64,000 bases of DNA. Origin: Ancylobacter crimeensis. Its GTDB lineage: Bacteria; Pseudomonadota; Alphaproteobacteria; Rhizobiales; Xanthobacteraceae. Position numbers and translations under genes: made by a program. Location: positions 359,379-423,378 of the forward strand of contig NZ_JALKCH010000003.1 in NCBI RefSeq assembly GCF_023016805.1, read 5' to 3'. Shown in pieces: positions 1-11,609 of this stretch. Position 1 is the first letter of the stretch, and each line of letters starts with the position of its first letter. The notes under the pieces are model-generated. The model did not search any database and was not told where the DNA came from. It was given only the letters and a program-made list of their open reading frames with translations.

Positions 1-104
1 ACTCGCGTTGGCCTCCTCACGGAGCGCCTCGCACCCTCATTGCCACACGATAGCGACAACGGGCAGGCTAGTCCTGACCCTTGCGACGATGAAAAGGACG
101 GCCG

Positions 105-368
105 ATGGCCAATACGCCTTCCGCCAAGAAGGCGGCGCGCAAGATCGAGCGCCGCACTGCGATCAACAAGGACCGCCGCTCGCGCATGCGCACCTTCGTG
201 CGCAAGGTCGAGGAGGCCCTCGACTCCGGTGACCGCGACGCTGCGAGCGTTGCGTTTAAGGCCGCCGAGCCCGAGATCATGCGCGCTGCCCAGAAGGGCG
301 TGATCCACAAGAGCACCGCCTCGCGGAAGGTGTCTCGCCTGGCGCATCGCCTCGCCAAGCTGGCGTGA
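105..368 (+). CDS. rpsT: 30S ribosomal protein S20
   Basis: This 87-residue protein is ribosomal protein S20, which binds 16S rRNA in the body of the small subunit. It begins [13 protein letters not shown], is very rich in Lys and Arg, and keeps the helical S20 pattern, with [14 protein letters not shown] near the C-terminus. Its length is normal for the family. The start is supported by AAGGAC a few bases upstream of the ATG. It lies upstream of dnaA, as is common in Hyphomicrobiales, and is closed by its own intrinsic terminator, so it is probably transcribed separately from dnaA. Confidence 0.98.
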   Translation: MANTPSAKKAARKIERRTAINKDRRSRMRTFVRKVEEALDSGDRDAASVAFKAAEPEIMRAAQKGVIHKSTASRKVSRLAHRLAKLA

Positions 369-418
369 TCCTCCCCCTGTCCGCAAGGACAGCGACGGAT
401 CGACCTGATCGATTGCAG

Positions 419-442
419 AACCCGGCCTCGCGGCCGGGTTTT
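419..442 (+). terminator. Intrinsic terminator of rpsT
   Basis: A GC-rich hairpin (arms CCCGGCC and GGCCGGG, loop TCGC) is followed by TTTT about 50 bases after the rpsT stop. This is a classical Rho-independent terminator and separates rpsT from the dnaA leader. Confidence 0.9.
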
Positions 443-1473
443 GTCATTTCAGACAACTGGCGGCTGCTCTTGGCAGAACGGCAAAACCTGAACCAGCATG
501 CCGCGCTCCGCGTTGCAAATTCGTCACAATCTGGTCGACCACGCCACAATTGACCACGCTTTAGGCTTGACACGCCGCCCTGGGTTCTTCCTCGAAATCA
601 CCCATGCAACGGAGTTGGGCAGCCCACGGGCTGTCAGAAAATCCTTTTTTTATTCATGTACTTATGACCCATGGCTGAGAAAACCGAACGAATCTGTGAT
701 GCGATCGCCGAAACCCTCGACAGCATCAAAAATCACGTCGGGGAAGGATGATTCTGGTGAGCCGGGGAATCTCGCAAAGGAGTCAGAGATTTGCCGACTG
801 AGAGTCCTGTCGCCTCGCTCTTTCGCGGGCCAGCGATGCGCGTCGCGGGCGCCAAGAGCGTTGCACCGCGGGGGGGCGCTGTGTATGGTCACCCCATCTT
901 CGGCGCGACCGAAGATGGCTCAGCGGAAAGTTGAGACGTCATTCACCACTCATACGCGTGAGGGGGTTCGGACTTGTTTTGTCTCTGTAGAACCCGCCCT
1001 GCGCGGAAATCGATCCTGATGCGTTTCAAGATGTCCGGGACTTATTCACCTGGCACCGGCGTTTGACGTTTGTTGCGTTGTCGTAAGTGTACTCCAGAAC
1101 AATGAAGAATCTTTGGGCAAGCAGACATCTCTTGTCTGCGAAGGGGTATGTATGACTGTTCGAGCCTGTGACGCATCCATTGTGCATCGCGGTGTCGGTG
1201 CCACCTCGCCGCCTTCCGGTCTGCGGAGGCCCCGAGGCTCAGGAATGGACGGCGTTCGGACCGTGTGATGGTCCGCCAGTTGCGCATAGGCCCCTAGTAG
1301 AAGGCGCATAAGCGCCGCGTCACACCAATTCACGAACGAAGCCAGATCCGACGACATAGCGCTCCTCGGCGCGCCGTTGCTGCGTGCAACCGGTGCCCCG
1401 GTTCGAGTCCATGACGCGTGCCGGAACGGCTTCGTTTCTCACAACAAGACTTCATTCAAGGCGGAGCCCCATC
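443..1473 (+). other. Long non-coding region upstream of dnaA (possible origin or promoter region)
   Basis: About 1 kb with no recognisable gene; the open frames here match nothing I know and look random. Base composition is visibly less GC-rich than the flanking genes. It contains a hairpin at 1121-1139 (arms GCAGACA/TGTCTGC). Three imperfect DnaA-box-like nonamers are present: TTATTCACC at 1042-1050, and TGTGTATGG (880-888) and TGTGCATCG (1181-1189), which read as boxes on the minus strand. Each has one or two mismatches to TTATNCACA. It must hold the dnaA promoter; whether it is oriC is not shown by the sequence. Confidence 0.45.
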
Positions 1474-2997
1474 ATGTTCAAGGCAGAAGATCAAGACCTC
1501 TCGGATCGCGTTGCGGTCATGAAGGCCGATGGTCGTACCGCGGGTGCCGTGAACATGAACGACAACCGCCAGGTCTGGGAGCGCGTGCGCGCCTGCCTGC
1601 GCGCCAAGATTGGCGAGGAGGTCTATTCGAGCTGGTTCACCCGGATCGAACTCGACGGTATCGATGGGGACGTCGTCTATCTTTCCGTTCCGACGCTGTT
1701 CCTCAAGAACTGGATTCAGCAGCATTATGCGGAGCGCATCGCGGAACTCTGGCGCGACGATCTCCCCAATGCCCGCGTCGAGCTGATGGTGCGTTCCGCC
1801 GCGGTGCGCGGCGTCCATTCCGCCGCCGTCGCCGCGCGCCGGATCGTGCGGACTGTCGAGCCGCGCCGCGAGGAGCCGGCCCCCCTGCGCGACAGCCACG
1901 CCCCGATGCCGCCGGCGACCACGCCCGAAATCCGCGCCGTCGCCAGCGACATGGCCGGCGCCTCCCCGCTCGATCCGCGCTTCACTTTCGAGAGCTATCG
2001 CCTCGGCAGCTCCAACCGTCTCGCCCACGCCGCTGCCCTCAAGGTAGCCGAGGCTCCGGCGGGCTCGACCTCCGTCTTCAACCCGCTCTATCTCCATGCC
2101 GATGTCGGCCTCGGCAAGACCCACCTCCTGCAGGCGATCGCCGCCGCCGGTGCGGTGCGTGGGCGCAAGGTGGTCTATCTCACCGCCGAGCGATTCATGT
2201 ATGGCTTCGTGAACGCGCTGAAGACCCAGTCCGCTCTCGCCTTCAAGGAACAACTGCGCGGCATCGACGTGCTGGTGATCGACGACCTGCAGTTTCTGCA
2301 GGGCAAAAGCGTGCAGCAGGAGTTCTGCCACACCCTGAACGCGCTGATGGATGCGGGCCGCCAGGTGGTGATCGCGGCCGATCGCGCGCCCGCCGAGCTC
2401 GACGCGCTCGAGGAGCGCGTACGCTCGCGTCTCGCCGGCGGTCTCGTGGTCGAGATCGCCCCGCTCGACGAGGAACTGCGGATGCAGATCCTGACCGCGC
2501 GGGTCAGCACGCTCGCCCAGCAGCATGTCGGCTTCAAGGTGCCCGACGACGTGCTGAGCTTCATTGCCCGCAATTGCGGACAGAATGGCCGCGATCTCGA
2601 CGGTGCGCTCAACCGGCTGCTGGCCCACAACCAGTTCAACAGCAGCACCATCTCGCTGGAGATGGCCGAGACCGTGGTGCGCGACCTGGTGCGTTCGTCC
2701 GAGCCCAAGCGGGTCAAGATCGACGACATCCTGCGCATCGTCGCCAAGCACTACAACGTCACCCGTGCGGACATCCTCTCCCAGCGCCGCACCGCCAATG
2801 TGGTGAAGCCGCGCCAGGTGGCGATGTATCTCGCCAAGATGCTCACCCTGCGTTCCCTGCCCGATATCGGCCGTCGCTTCGGTGGCCGCGATCACACCAC
2901 GGTGCTTCACGCCGTGCGCAAGATCGAGGGTCTTGCCGGCACCGACCGCGCGCTGGCCGACGAACTTGAGACGTTGAAGCGCCTCGTCAACGAGTGA
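1474..2997 (+). CDS. dnaA: Chromosomal replication initiator protein DnaA
   Basis: DnaA (507 residues from the chosen ATG) binds oriC and opens the duplex for replication. The N-terminal domain begins around [19 protein letters not shown] and is followed by a variable linker. The AAA+ core carries a P-loop ending [11 protein letters not shown] and Walker [12 protein letters not shown]. The C-terminal DNA-binding domain has the DnaA signature [13 protein letters not shown] chose the ATG that follows GGCGGAG; the same frame stays open 30 codons further upstream without family-like residues. Oddity: the first Gly of the usual GxxxxGKT loop is Ala, a position I believe varies in this order. The gene precedes dnaN in the classical arrangement. 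Confidence 0.97.
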   Translation: MFKAEDQDLSDRVAVMKADGRTAGAVNMNDNRQVWERVRACLRAKIGEEVYSSWFTRIELDGIDGDVVYLSVPTLFLKNWIQQHYAERIAELWRDDLPNARVELMVRSAAVRGVHSAAVAARRIVRTVEPRREEPAPLRDSHAPMPPATTPEIRAVASDMAGASPLDPRFTFESYRLGSSNRLAHAAALKVAEAPAGSTSVFNPLYLHADVGLGKTHLLQAIAAAGAVRGRKVVYLTAERFMYGFVNALKTQSALAFKEQLRGIDVLVIDDLQFLQGKSVQQEFCHTLNALMDAGRQVVIAADRAPAELDALEERVRSRLAGGLVVEIAPLDEELRMQILTARVSTLAQQHVGFKVPDDVLSFIARNCGQNGRDLDGALNRLLAHNQFNSSTISLEMAETVVRDLVRSSEPKRVKIDDILRIVAKHYNVTRADILSQRRTANVVKPRQVAMYLAKMLTLRSLPDIGRRFGGRDHTTVLHAVRKIEGLAGTDRALADELETLKRLVNE

Positions 2998-3204
2998 GCG
3001 AAGCGGCGCCGGTGATCCTCGGCCTATTTTTCTCCACAATCCGGCGCTCCGTTCCGCGCCGCGGCCTTGCGCTGCGGTGAAACGGGCGGCAATGTCGTCG
3101 GCCCGGCGGCGCACCCCGCGCCGCCTGCCGGGGCGAAGCGGGGCAGCGTCCGGTGCTTGGCGCCTCCCGTGCGTCCTCCCTGTCCCGAGTTGGAAGTCGC
3201 GGCC

Positions 3205-4323
3205 ATGAAGGTCACCGTCGAGCGGGCCGAACTGCTCAAGTCTCTCGCCCATGTCCATCGCGTCGTCGAGCGACGCAACACCATTCCGATCCTCGCCAAT
3301 GTGCTGATGCGCACCGATGCGCGCGGTTTGGCGCTGAAGGCGACCGACCTCGACATCGAGATCGTCGAGGTGATTCCGGCCGAGGTGGGCGAAGAGGGCG
3401 CGACCACGGTACCGGCGCACACGATCTACGACATCGTGCGCAAGCTACCCGACGGCTCGCAGGTGCAGATCGAGACCTCGGGTGATCGCGGCACGCTCAC
3501 CGTCCGCGCCGGCCGCTCGCGTTTCCAGCTCCAGACCCTCCCGGAAACCGATTTCCCGGACCTTGCCGCCGGCGAGATGAGCCATCGCTTCACCCTCAAT
3601 GCGGGCGAACTGAAGCGGCTGGTGGACAAGACCCAGTTTGCGATCTCGACCGAAGAGACCCGCTATTATCTCAACGGCATCTATCTCCACGTCACAGAGG
3701 CCGCCGGCCAGCCTGTGCTGCGCGCGGTAGCTACCGACGGACACCGCCTCGCCCAGGCCCAGACCGCGGCACCGGCCGGGGCCTCCGGCATGCCAGGCGT
3801 GATCGTGCCGCGCAAGGCGGTCACCGAGATCCAGCGCCTCGTCGAAAATGGGGAAAGCGAACTCACGGTCGAACTCTCCACTGCCAAGATCCGCGTCCTG
3901 CTCGATCGGGTCGTGCTCACCTCCAAGCTGATCGACGGCACCTTCCCCGATTACGGCCGCGTCATTCCGCTCGGCAACGACAAGACGCTCGTTGTCCGCA
4001 AGGCCGAATTCGCGGCGGCCGTCGACCGTGTCTCGACCGTCGCCTCCGAGCGCGGCCGCGCCGTCAAGCTCTCGCTCGCCGATGGTCACCTCACGCTCAC
4101 CGTCACCAATCCGGATTCTGGCAGCGCGGTAGAAGAGATCGAGGTCGAATATGCCGCGGAACCGCTCGATATCGGCTTCAACAGCCGTTACCTGCTCGAC
4201 ATCACCGCGCAGATCGAGGGCGATGAAGCCGAGCTGAAGCTGGCCGATCCCGGCTCGCCGACGCTGGTTCAGGAGCCGAACGCCACCAGTTCGCTCTATG
4301 TCCTGATGCCGATGCGCGTGTGA
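3205..4323 (+). CDS. dnaN: DNA polymerase III subunit beta (sliding clamp)
   Basis: The beta clamp (372 residues) encircles DNA and tethers polymerase III. The protein starts MKVTVERAELLKSLAHVHR and shows three topologically similar clamp domains. Recognisable stretches are ERRNTIPILANVL, TDGHRLA and the C-terminal VLMPMRV, which is the normal clamp ending. The frame is open upstream to 3067, but that extension is Pro/Gly-rich and unlike any clamp, so the internal ATG was chosen. The stop overlaps the GTG start of recF by four bases, indicating translational coupling. Confidence 0.98.
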   Translation: MKVTVERAELLKSLAHVHRVVERRNTIPILANVLMRTDARGLALKATDLDIEIVEVIPAEVGEEGATTVPAHTIYDIVRKLPDGSQVQIETSGDRGTLTVRAGRSRFQLQTLPETDFPDLAAGEMSHRFTLNAGELKRLVDKTQFAISTEETRYYLNGIYLHVTEAAGQPVLRAVATDGHRLAQAQTAAPAGASGMPGVIVPRKAVTEIQRLVENGESELTVELSTAKIRVLLDRVVLTSKLIDGTFPDYGRVIPLGNDKTLVVRKAEFAAAVDRVSTVASERGRAVKLSLADGHLTLTVTNPDSGSAVEEIEVEYAAEPLDIGFNSRYLLDITAQIEGDEAELKLADPGSPTLVQEPNATSSLYVLMPMRV

Positions 4324-5483
4324 TCCCCGCAGCTCGCATCATCCGCCTGCGCCTTACCGCCTTTCGCAGCTACGCCGGCGCGGACATCGCCGCCGGTGCA
4401 GGGCCGGTCGTGCTGACCGGGCCGAACGGGGCGGGCAAGACCAATCTCCTCGAGGCCATTTCCCTCCTCTCGCCCGGCCGTGGCCTGCGCCGGGCGGCGC
4501 TGGACACCGTGGGACGACGCTCGCCCGAAGGCGTCGCGGCGACGTCATGGTCCGTTGCCGCGACGGTGGAAGGGGCCTATGGCGAGGTGCAACTCGGCAC
4601 GGGCATCGAAACGGCAGGTGCGGACGCTGGCGGCCGCCAGCGCCGCTCGCGGATCGATCGCGAGCCGGTCGGCTCGGTCGGCGCGTTTTCCGATCATCTG
4701 CGTGTCGTCTGGCTGACGCCGGAGATGGACGGCCTGTTCCTCGGCCCGCCCGGCGAGCGCCGCCGCTTTCTCGATCGCCTCGTCCTCGCTGTCGATGCCG
4801 AGCACGGCACGCGGGTCGGCGCACTGGAACGAGCCCTGCGCTCGCGAAACCGGCTGCTGGAAGAAACCTCCACCGATCCGCGCTATCTCGATGCCGTTGA
4901 ACATGAACTCGCCGCGCTCGCCGTCGCGGTCGCTGCGGCGCGGGTCGAAACCGTGCGGCGGCTCGCTGCCGGGATCGCTGCCAGCCGGGACGATGCTTCG
5001 CCGTTTCCCTGGGCCAGCGTCGCGCTTGAGGGCGCGCTGGAGCAGGCGCTAGCCAACGAGCCCGCGGTGAATGTCGAGGACCGCTACCGCGCGGCGCTGC
5101 GCAACGGCCGAGCTCGCGATCGCGCCGCCGGCCGCACGCTCGAGGGCCCGCACCTCACCGACCTCGTCGTCGGCCATGGCCCGAAGGCGATCCCCGCCGC
5201 GCAGGGCTCGACCGGCGAACAGAAATCGCTGCTGATCGGCCTGTCGCTCGCCCATGCCCGTCTTGTCGGCGAAATGGCGGGCATTGCGCCGGTGATGCTG
5301 CTGGACGATGTGGTGGCCTATCTCGATCCCGATCGCCGTGCCGCGCTGTTCCGCGCGCTGGCGCAGATCGGGGGACAAGTGTGGATGACGGGCGCCGACC
5401 CCTCCGCCTTCGAAGCGCTGGCCGACAAGGCCGAGCGCTTCAGCGTAAGCCCAGGCCGTGTCGCGGCAGACCGGGACGGCTGA
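4320..5483 (+). CDS. recF: DNA replication and repair protein RecF
   Basis: RecF (387 residues) is an SMC-like ATPase that helps load RecA at single-strand gaps. The Walker A motif LTGPNGAGKTNLLEAI sits near residues 31-46. The C-terminal half has the signature region STGEQKSLLIGLSLAHARL followed by Walker B VMLLDDVVAYLD. Translation starts at a GTG embedded in the dnaN stop (four-base overlap), so dnaN and recF form one coupled unit. The downstream VOC gene begins three bases after the recF stop and probably shares the transcript. Confidence 0.97.
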   Translation: MIPAARIIRLRLTAFRSYAGADIAAGAGPVVLTGPNGAGKTNLLEAISLLSPGRGLRRAALDTVGRRSPEGVAATSWSVAATVEGAYGEVQLGTGIETAGADAGGRQRRSRIDREPVGSVGAFSDHLRVVWLTPEMDGLFLGPPGERRRFLDRLVLAVDAEHGTRVGALERALRSRNRLLEETSTDPRYLDAVEHELAALAVAVAAARVETVRRLAAGIAASRDDASPFPWASVALEGALEQALANEPAVNVEDRYRAALRNGRARDRAAGRTLEGPHLTDLVVGHGPKAIPAAQGSTGEQKSLLIGLSLAHARLVGEMAGIAPVMLLDDVVAYLDPDRRAALFRALAQIGGQVWMTGADPSAFEALADKAERFSVSPGRVAADRDG

Positions 5484-5485
5484 CC

Positions 5486-5890
5486 ATGCTCGACCATGTT
5501 TCCATTACCGTCACGGACCCGGCCCGCGCTCTTCCATTCTGGGATGCGGTGATGCAGACGCTCGGCGTGCCCCGCGTCTGGCGGCGGGACGATGGGGCAG
5601 GCTATGGCCTGCGCAACGGTCCGGACGAGGACGAGCGCTCTTATCTCACCGTTCTCGCCAGCCGCGGCGCCTTCGCCGCCGACAACCGGCATTGGTGCTT
5701 CCGCGCCGCAAGCCGCGATGCCGTGGATGCCTTCCATGCCGCCGCGCTGGCCCATGGCGGGACATGCGACGGGCCACCCGGGCTGCGCCCTCACTACCAC
5801 ATCGCCTATTATGCCGCCTTCGTCCGCGATCCGGACGGCAACCGCATCGAGGCCGTGCATCACCGCGCGCCGGCAATGGAGCAAGCCTGA
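5486..5890 (+). CDS. VOC (glyoxalase/bleomycin-resistance) family protein
   Basis: This 134-residue protein belongs to the vicinal oxygen chelate superfamily, small metal-binding proteins that include glyoxalases and dioxygenases. It starts MLDHVSITVTDPARALPFWDAV, the typical first beta-alpha unit with a metal-ligand His in LDHVSI, and ends with FVRDPDGNRIEAV, the typical last unit carrying the Glu ligand. Fold and metal binding can be inferred; the substrate cannot. It begins just after the recF stop. A longer upstream frame exists, but the family alignment begins at this ATG. Confidence 0.88.
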   Translation: MLDHVSITVTDPARALPFWDAVMQTLGVPRVWRRDDGAGYGLRNGPDEDERSYLTVLASRGAFAADNRHWCFRAASRDAVDAFHAAALAHGGTCDGPPGLRPHYHIAYYAAFVRDPDGNRIEAVHHRAPAMEQA

Positions 5891-5948
5891 CCGGCCGCGT
5901 GGTCATTTAGGGGTTGACCTCACGCGTACGCGCGCGCACGAAGAACCC

Positions 5949-6563
5949 ATGGACATTCTCGCCCTGCTCGTCTTCGCTGCGGCGCTTGCTCTGGCTGCGG
6001 CATCGCCGGGACCGAGCGTGATCGCGCTCGTTGCCCGGACCCTGGTGCACGGGCGCGACGGCGCGGCGCCGCTTGTCGCCGGCATCATTCTCGGCGACAT
6101 GGTGTGGCTGACGGGAGCGGCGCTCGGCCTGGCGGCTCTCGCGGCCATGCTCGGCTCCTTCTTCCTCGTCATCCGGCTGGCCGCCGCCTGCTATCTCGTC
6201 TTCCTCGCGTGGAAGCTGTGGACCAGCAGTTCGAAGACGGTCGATGCCGCGCAGATCCGCGAGAGCGACAATCCATTTGGCCTGTTCCTCACCGGCCTTG
6301 GCATGACGCTCGGCAACCCAAAGGCCATGGCCTTCTACCTCGCCCTGCTGCCCAGCATCGTCGACCTGAACCATCTCAGCCTGCTTGGTTTTGCGGAATT
6401 GTGCGGCATCATCGTCTGCGTGCTGGCGGGGGTGCTCACCGCCTATGTCACGCTTGCCCACCGGGCCCGGCATCTCGTCGGCCGGCCGCGGGCGGTCCGT
6501 CTCATCAACCGGACCTGCGGCGCCGCCATGGCCGGCGCCGCCCTACTCGTCGCCACGAAATAA
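5949..6563 (+). CDS. LysE family translocator (amino acid or metabolite exporter)
   Basis: A 204-residue inner-membrane protein of the LysE/RhtB exporter family. The family hallmark SPGPSVIALVARTL is near residues 19-32, and GLGMTLGNPKAMAFYLALLP is the second conserved block. About six hydrophobic segments are visible, the usual number. The ATG chosen places the first membrane helix (LALLVFAAALALAAA) at the N-terminus, as is normal; the open frame upstream overlaps the VOC gene and is not family-like. Substrates of the family are amino acids and related compounds; none can be assigned here. Confidence 0.9.
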   Translation: MDILALLVFAAALALAAASPGPSVIALVARTLVHGRDGAAPLVAGIILGDMVWLTGAALGLAALAAMLGSFFLVIRLAAACYLVFLAWKLWTSSSKTVDAAQIRESDNPFGLFLTGLGMTLGNPKAMAFYLALLPSIVDLNHLSLLGFAELCGIIVCVLAGVLTAYVTLAHRARHLVGRPRAVRLINRTCGAAMAGAALLVATK

Positions 6564-9050
<2,487 letters not shown>

Positions 9051-9096
9051 CGGTCCGATCCGTGCAGTCAGGTGGACGATGAGTCCAGAATGACCG

Positions 9097-9125
9097 AAGC
9101 CGGCACCCCGAAGTGCCGGCTTTTT
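9097..9125 (+). terminator. Intrinsic terminator of gyrB
   Basis: A perfect 10-bp stem (AAGCCGGCAC / GTGCCGGCTT) with a six-base loop runs directly into TTTTT about 45 bases after the gyrB stop. Confidence 0.93.
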
Positions 9126-9282
9126 CGTGCCCGGCGAGAGCCGCGCCTCCCACCAGCCCTGTCCATTACCTTATTACCTACAAGTCGACACGATTTCCCC
9201 CGCCCTTGATCCGGGTCGCTTCCCTTGTCCGCCGGCTCGTGGCACTGCTTTGGCACCTTGCCCGCGGGAGTCTGCGTCCGCC

Positions 9283-11016
9283 ATGTGCCCCACCACGACC
9301 CATCCCACTGAAACCTCCACTCGCCTGCCCGACGCATCGGCGCCGCGTCCGCGCACCGGTGCCCACATTCTGGTCGATGCGCTCATTGGGCAGGGCGTGA
9401 CCCGGGCATTCGGCGTTCCGGGCGAGAGCTATCTCGACGTGCTGGACGCGCTGGCCGACACCGATGTCGATTTCGTCGTCTGCCGGCAGGAAAGCGGGGC
9501 GGCGATGATGGCGGAGGCGTGCGGCAAGCTCACCGGCCGGCCGGGCATCTGCTTCGTCACGCGCGGGCCGGGCGCGACCAATGCGAGCGCGGGCATCCAC
9601 ATCGCGCAGCAGGATTCCACCCCGATGATCCTGTTCGTCGGGCAGATCGGCCGTTCCATGCGCGGGCGCGAGGCGTTCCAGGAGGTGGATTACCGTGCCG
9701 CCTTCGGACCGATCGCCAAATGGGCGGTCGAGATCGACGAAGCCGCCCGCATCCCGGAGATCGTCGCCCGCGCCTTCCGCGTCGCGACGCAGGGCCGGCC
9801 CGGCCCGGTGGTGATCGCGCTGCCGGAGGACATGCTGAGCGAGATCGCCACGGTTCCTGACGCACCCGCCATCGAGCCTGCCGAGACCTGGCCCGGCCTC
9901 ACCGACATGATGCGGCTGCAGAAGATGCTCTGGGCGGCGGAGCGCCCCGTCGTCATCCTCGGCGGCAGCCGCTGGAACGCGAAGGCGGTCGCCTCGGTGG
10001 TGCGCTTCGCCGAGCGATTCGACCTGCCGGTCGCGGCCTCCTTCCGCCGGCAGATGCTCTTTCCGGCGGATCACCCCTGCTATGCGGGCGATGTCGGGCT
10101 CGGCATCAATCCTGAGCTCGTCGCGCGCCTGAAGGCGGCGGACCTCGTCATCGTCGCCGGCGGGCGGCTCGGCGAGGTGCCCTCGCAGGGCTACAGCCTC
10201 TACGGCATCCCCGACCCCGGCGTTCCCCTCGTCCATGTCCATGCCGACCCGGAGGAACTGGGCCGGGTGTATCAGCCCACGCTCGCCATCAACGCCTCGT
10301 CGGGCGCCTTCGCTGCGGCGCTGGAGGGCGTGCAGCCGCCGAACGTCATCCCATGGGCCGGCTGGCGGGAAGCGGCGCGCGCCGATTATCTCGGCTGGAG
10401 CGAACAGCCTCCGGCCAATCCCGGCCCGGTGCAGATGGCGACGCTGGTGCACTGGCTGCGCGCTTTGCCGCCGGAGACGGTGGTGTGCAACGGCGCCGGC
10501 AATTTCGCCACCTGGGTGCATCGCTTCCACCGTTTCCGCGCCTTCGGCAGCCAGCTGGCGCCGACCTCGGGCTCGATGGGCTACGGCTTTCCCGCCGCCA
10601 TCGCCGCCAAGCGCAGCCGGCCCGGCACGCCCGTGGTCGCGGTGTGCGGCGACGGCGATTTCCTGATGACGGGACAGGAACTGGCGACCGCCGTGCAGCA
10701 CGACATCCCGGTCGTCGCCGTCATCGTCGACAACGGCATGTACGGTACGATCCGCATGCACCAGGAGCGCGAATTCCCCACCCGCGTCTATGCCACCACG
10801 CTTACCAACCCGGATTTCGCCGCCTATGCGCGCGCCTTTGGGGCGTTTGGGAGCACCGTGGAACGGGATGAGGACTTCGTGCCGGCCCTCGACGCGGCTC
10901 TCGCTTCCGGCCGGCCGGCCATCGTGCATGTGAAGCTCGACCCGGAAGCGATCACGCCGGTGACAACGCTGACCAAGCTCCGCGAAGCCTCGCTGGCCAA
11001 GCGCTCGGTGGGGTGA
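9283..11016 (+). CDS. Thiamine pyrophosphate-binding protein, acetolactate synthase large-subunit-like
   Basis: A 577-residue ThDP-dependent enzyme with the three-domain plan of acetohydroxyacid synthase, pyruvate oxidase and glyoxylate carboligase. The catalytic Glu lies in CRQESGAAMMAEA in the N-terminal PYR domain. The C-terminal PP domain carries GDGDF and, about 25 residues later, VDNGMYG, the Mg-ThDP motif. No regulatory small subunit (ilvN) is adjacent, and ordinary ilvB is usually paired, so it may be a catabolic or decarboxylating relative. The start was set at the ATG 52 codons inside the longest frame, because upstream residues are Pro-rich and unlike the family. Its 3' end is overlapped by a convergent gene. 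Confidence 0.88.
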   Translation: MCPTTTHPTETSTRLPDASAPRPRTGAHILVDALIGQGVTRAFGVPGESYLDVLDALADTDVDFVVCRQESGAAMMAEACGKLTGRPGICFVTRGPGATNASAGIHIAQQDSTPMILFVGQIGRSMRGREAFQEVDYRAAFGPIAKWAVEIDEAARIPEIVARAFRVATQGRPGPVVIALPEDMLSEIATVPDAPAIEPAETWPGLTDMMRLQKMLWAAERPVVILGGSRWNAKAVASVVRFAERFDLPVAASFRRQMLFPADHPCYAGDVGLGINPELVARLKAADLVIVAGGRLGEVPSQGYSLYGIPDPGVPLVHVHADPEELGRVYQPTLAINASSGAFAAALEGVQPPNVIPWAGWREAARADYLGWSEQPPANPGPVQMATLVHWLRALPPETVVCNGAGNFATWVHRFHRFRAFGSQLAPTSGSMGYGFPAAIAAKRSRPGTPVVAVCGDGDFLMTGQELATAVQHDIPVVAVIVDNGMYGTIRMHQEREFPTRVYATTLTNPDFAAYARAFGAFGSTVERDEDFVPALDAALASGRPAIVHVKLDPEAITPVTTLTKLREASLAKRSVG

Positions 11017-11546
11017 GCGCGCCTGCGGGGTGAGCGCGAGCTCCGTTCCGCGACGTGGCGGCGATACCGCAGACGGGGCGTGTCAATCGCCCTGCCCGGC
11101 GGGTCGCCGGCAAGCAGCGCCACGATCTCGCGCACCCGCTCCGGCGGCGGCACATCCTGGTTGTGGAAGATGAGGAAACGCCACTCGCGTCCTTCCCGAA
11201 CGGCGACGGCGTTGAACAGCCCGTGGCGCTCCAGCCATGGCTCGCCGCGCGCATCGCGGGCCCCGCTCATGCGCCACCTGACGTCCACCGCCACCAGCTC
11301 CGGTCCCAGCCGGCGCAGGACCGGCGGCGCCAATGTCAGCTCGCTGTCGCGGAACATGCCGCCGAAGATGACGGTGTGGCCTCGCTCTATGGGCTCGCGG
11401 CCATGGACCGTGAGCCCAAACACATTGGTGAAATCGGCATCCGCCGCGAACAGCCCGGCATAAGCGAGCGCGTCATGGGCATTCCACGCCGCCTCCATGG
11501 CGGCGAGAAGCACGCCGATCGCGGCATCCGTTTCCGTGTCGTTCAT
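10824..11546 (-). CDS. SnoaL/SgcJ-like (NTF2-fold) protein with run-on C-terminus
   Basis: The first about 145 residues look like the SgcJ/SnoaL-type NTF2 fold: an N-terminal helix VLLAAMEAAWNAHDALAYAGLFAADADF, then FNAVAVREGREWRFLIFHNQD near the end. Such small cone-shaped proteins serve many functions, and none can be assigned. The family is usually 130-160 residues, but this frame has no stop until residue 240. The last about 64 residues are the antisense of the 3' end of the upstream TPP-enzyme gene and are Ser/Arg-rich. The normal stop appears lost, or the 3' end is frameshifted. Confidence 0.72.
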   Translation of the reverse strand: MNDTETDAAIGVLLAAMEAAWNAHDALAYAGLFAADADFTNVFGLTVHGREPIERGHTVIFGGMFRDSELTLAPPVLRRLGPELVAVDVRWRMSGARDARGEPWLERHGLFNAVAVREGREWRFLIFHNQDVPPPERVREIVALLAGDPPGRAIDTPRLRYRRHVAERSSRSPRRRAHPTERLASEASRSLVSVVTGVIASGSSFTCTMAGRPEARAASRAGTKSSSRSTVLPNAPKARA

Positions 11547-11609
11547 CCCCGCCCCCGCTCGCGCGCCCCGATGCCGGGCGATCTCAGCCCGATGCGGCGA
11601 CGGCGCGGA

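Noticed and set aside
498..1019. A 173-codon frame in the rpsT-dnaA gap
   Set aside because: No homology I can recognise, odd composition, no good ribosome-binding site, and codon use unlike the neighbouring genes.
3030..3038. TTCTCCACA between dnaA and dnaN as a DnaA box
   Set aside because: One mismatch, isolated, no cluster; not enough to call an origin element.
1456..3420. A 654-codon minus-strand frame opposite dnaA and dnaN
   Set aside because: A shadow of GC-biased codons; no family signature and no ribosome-binding site.
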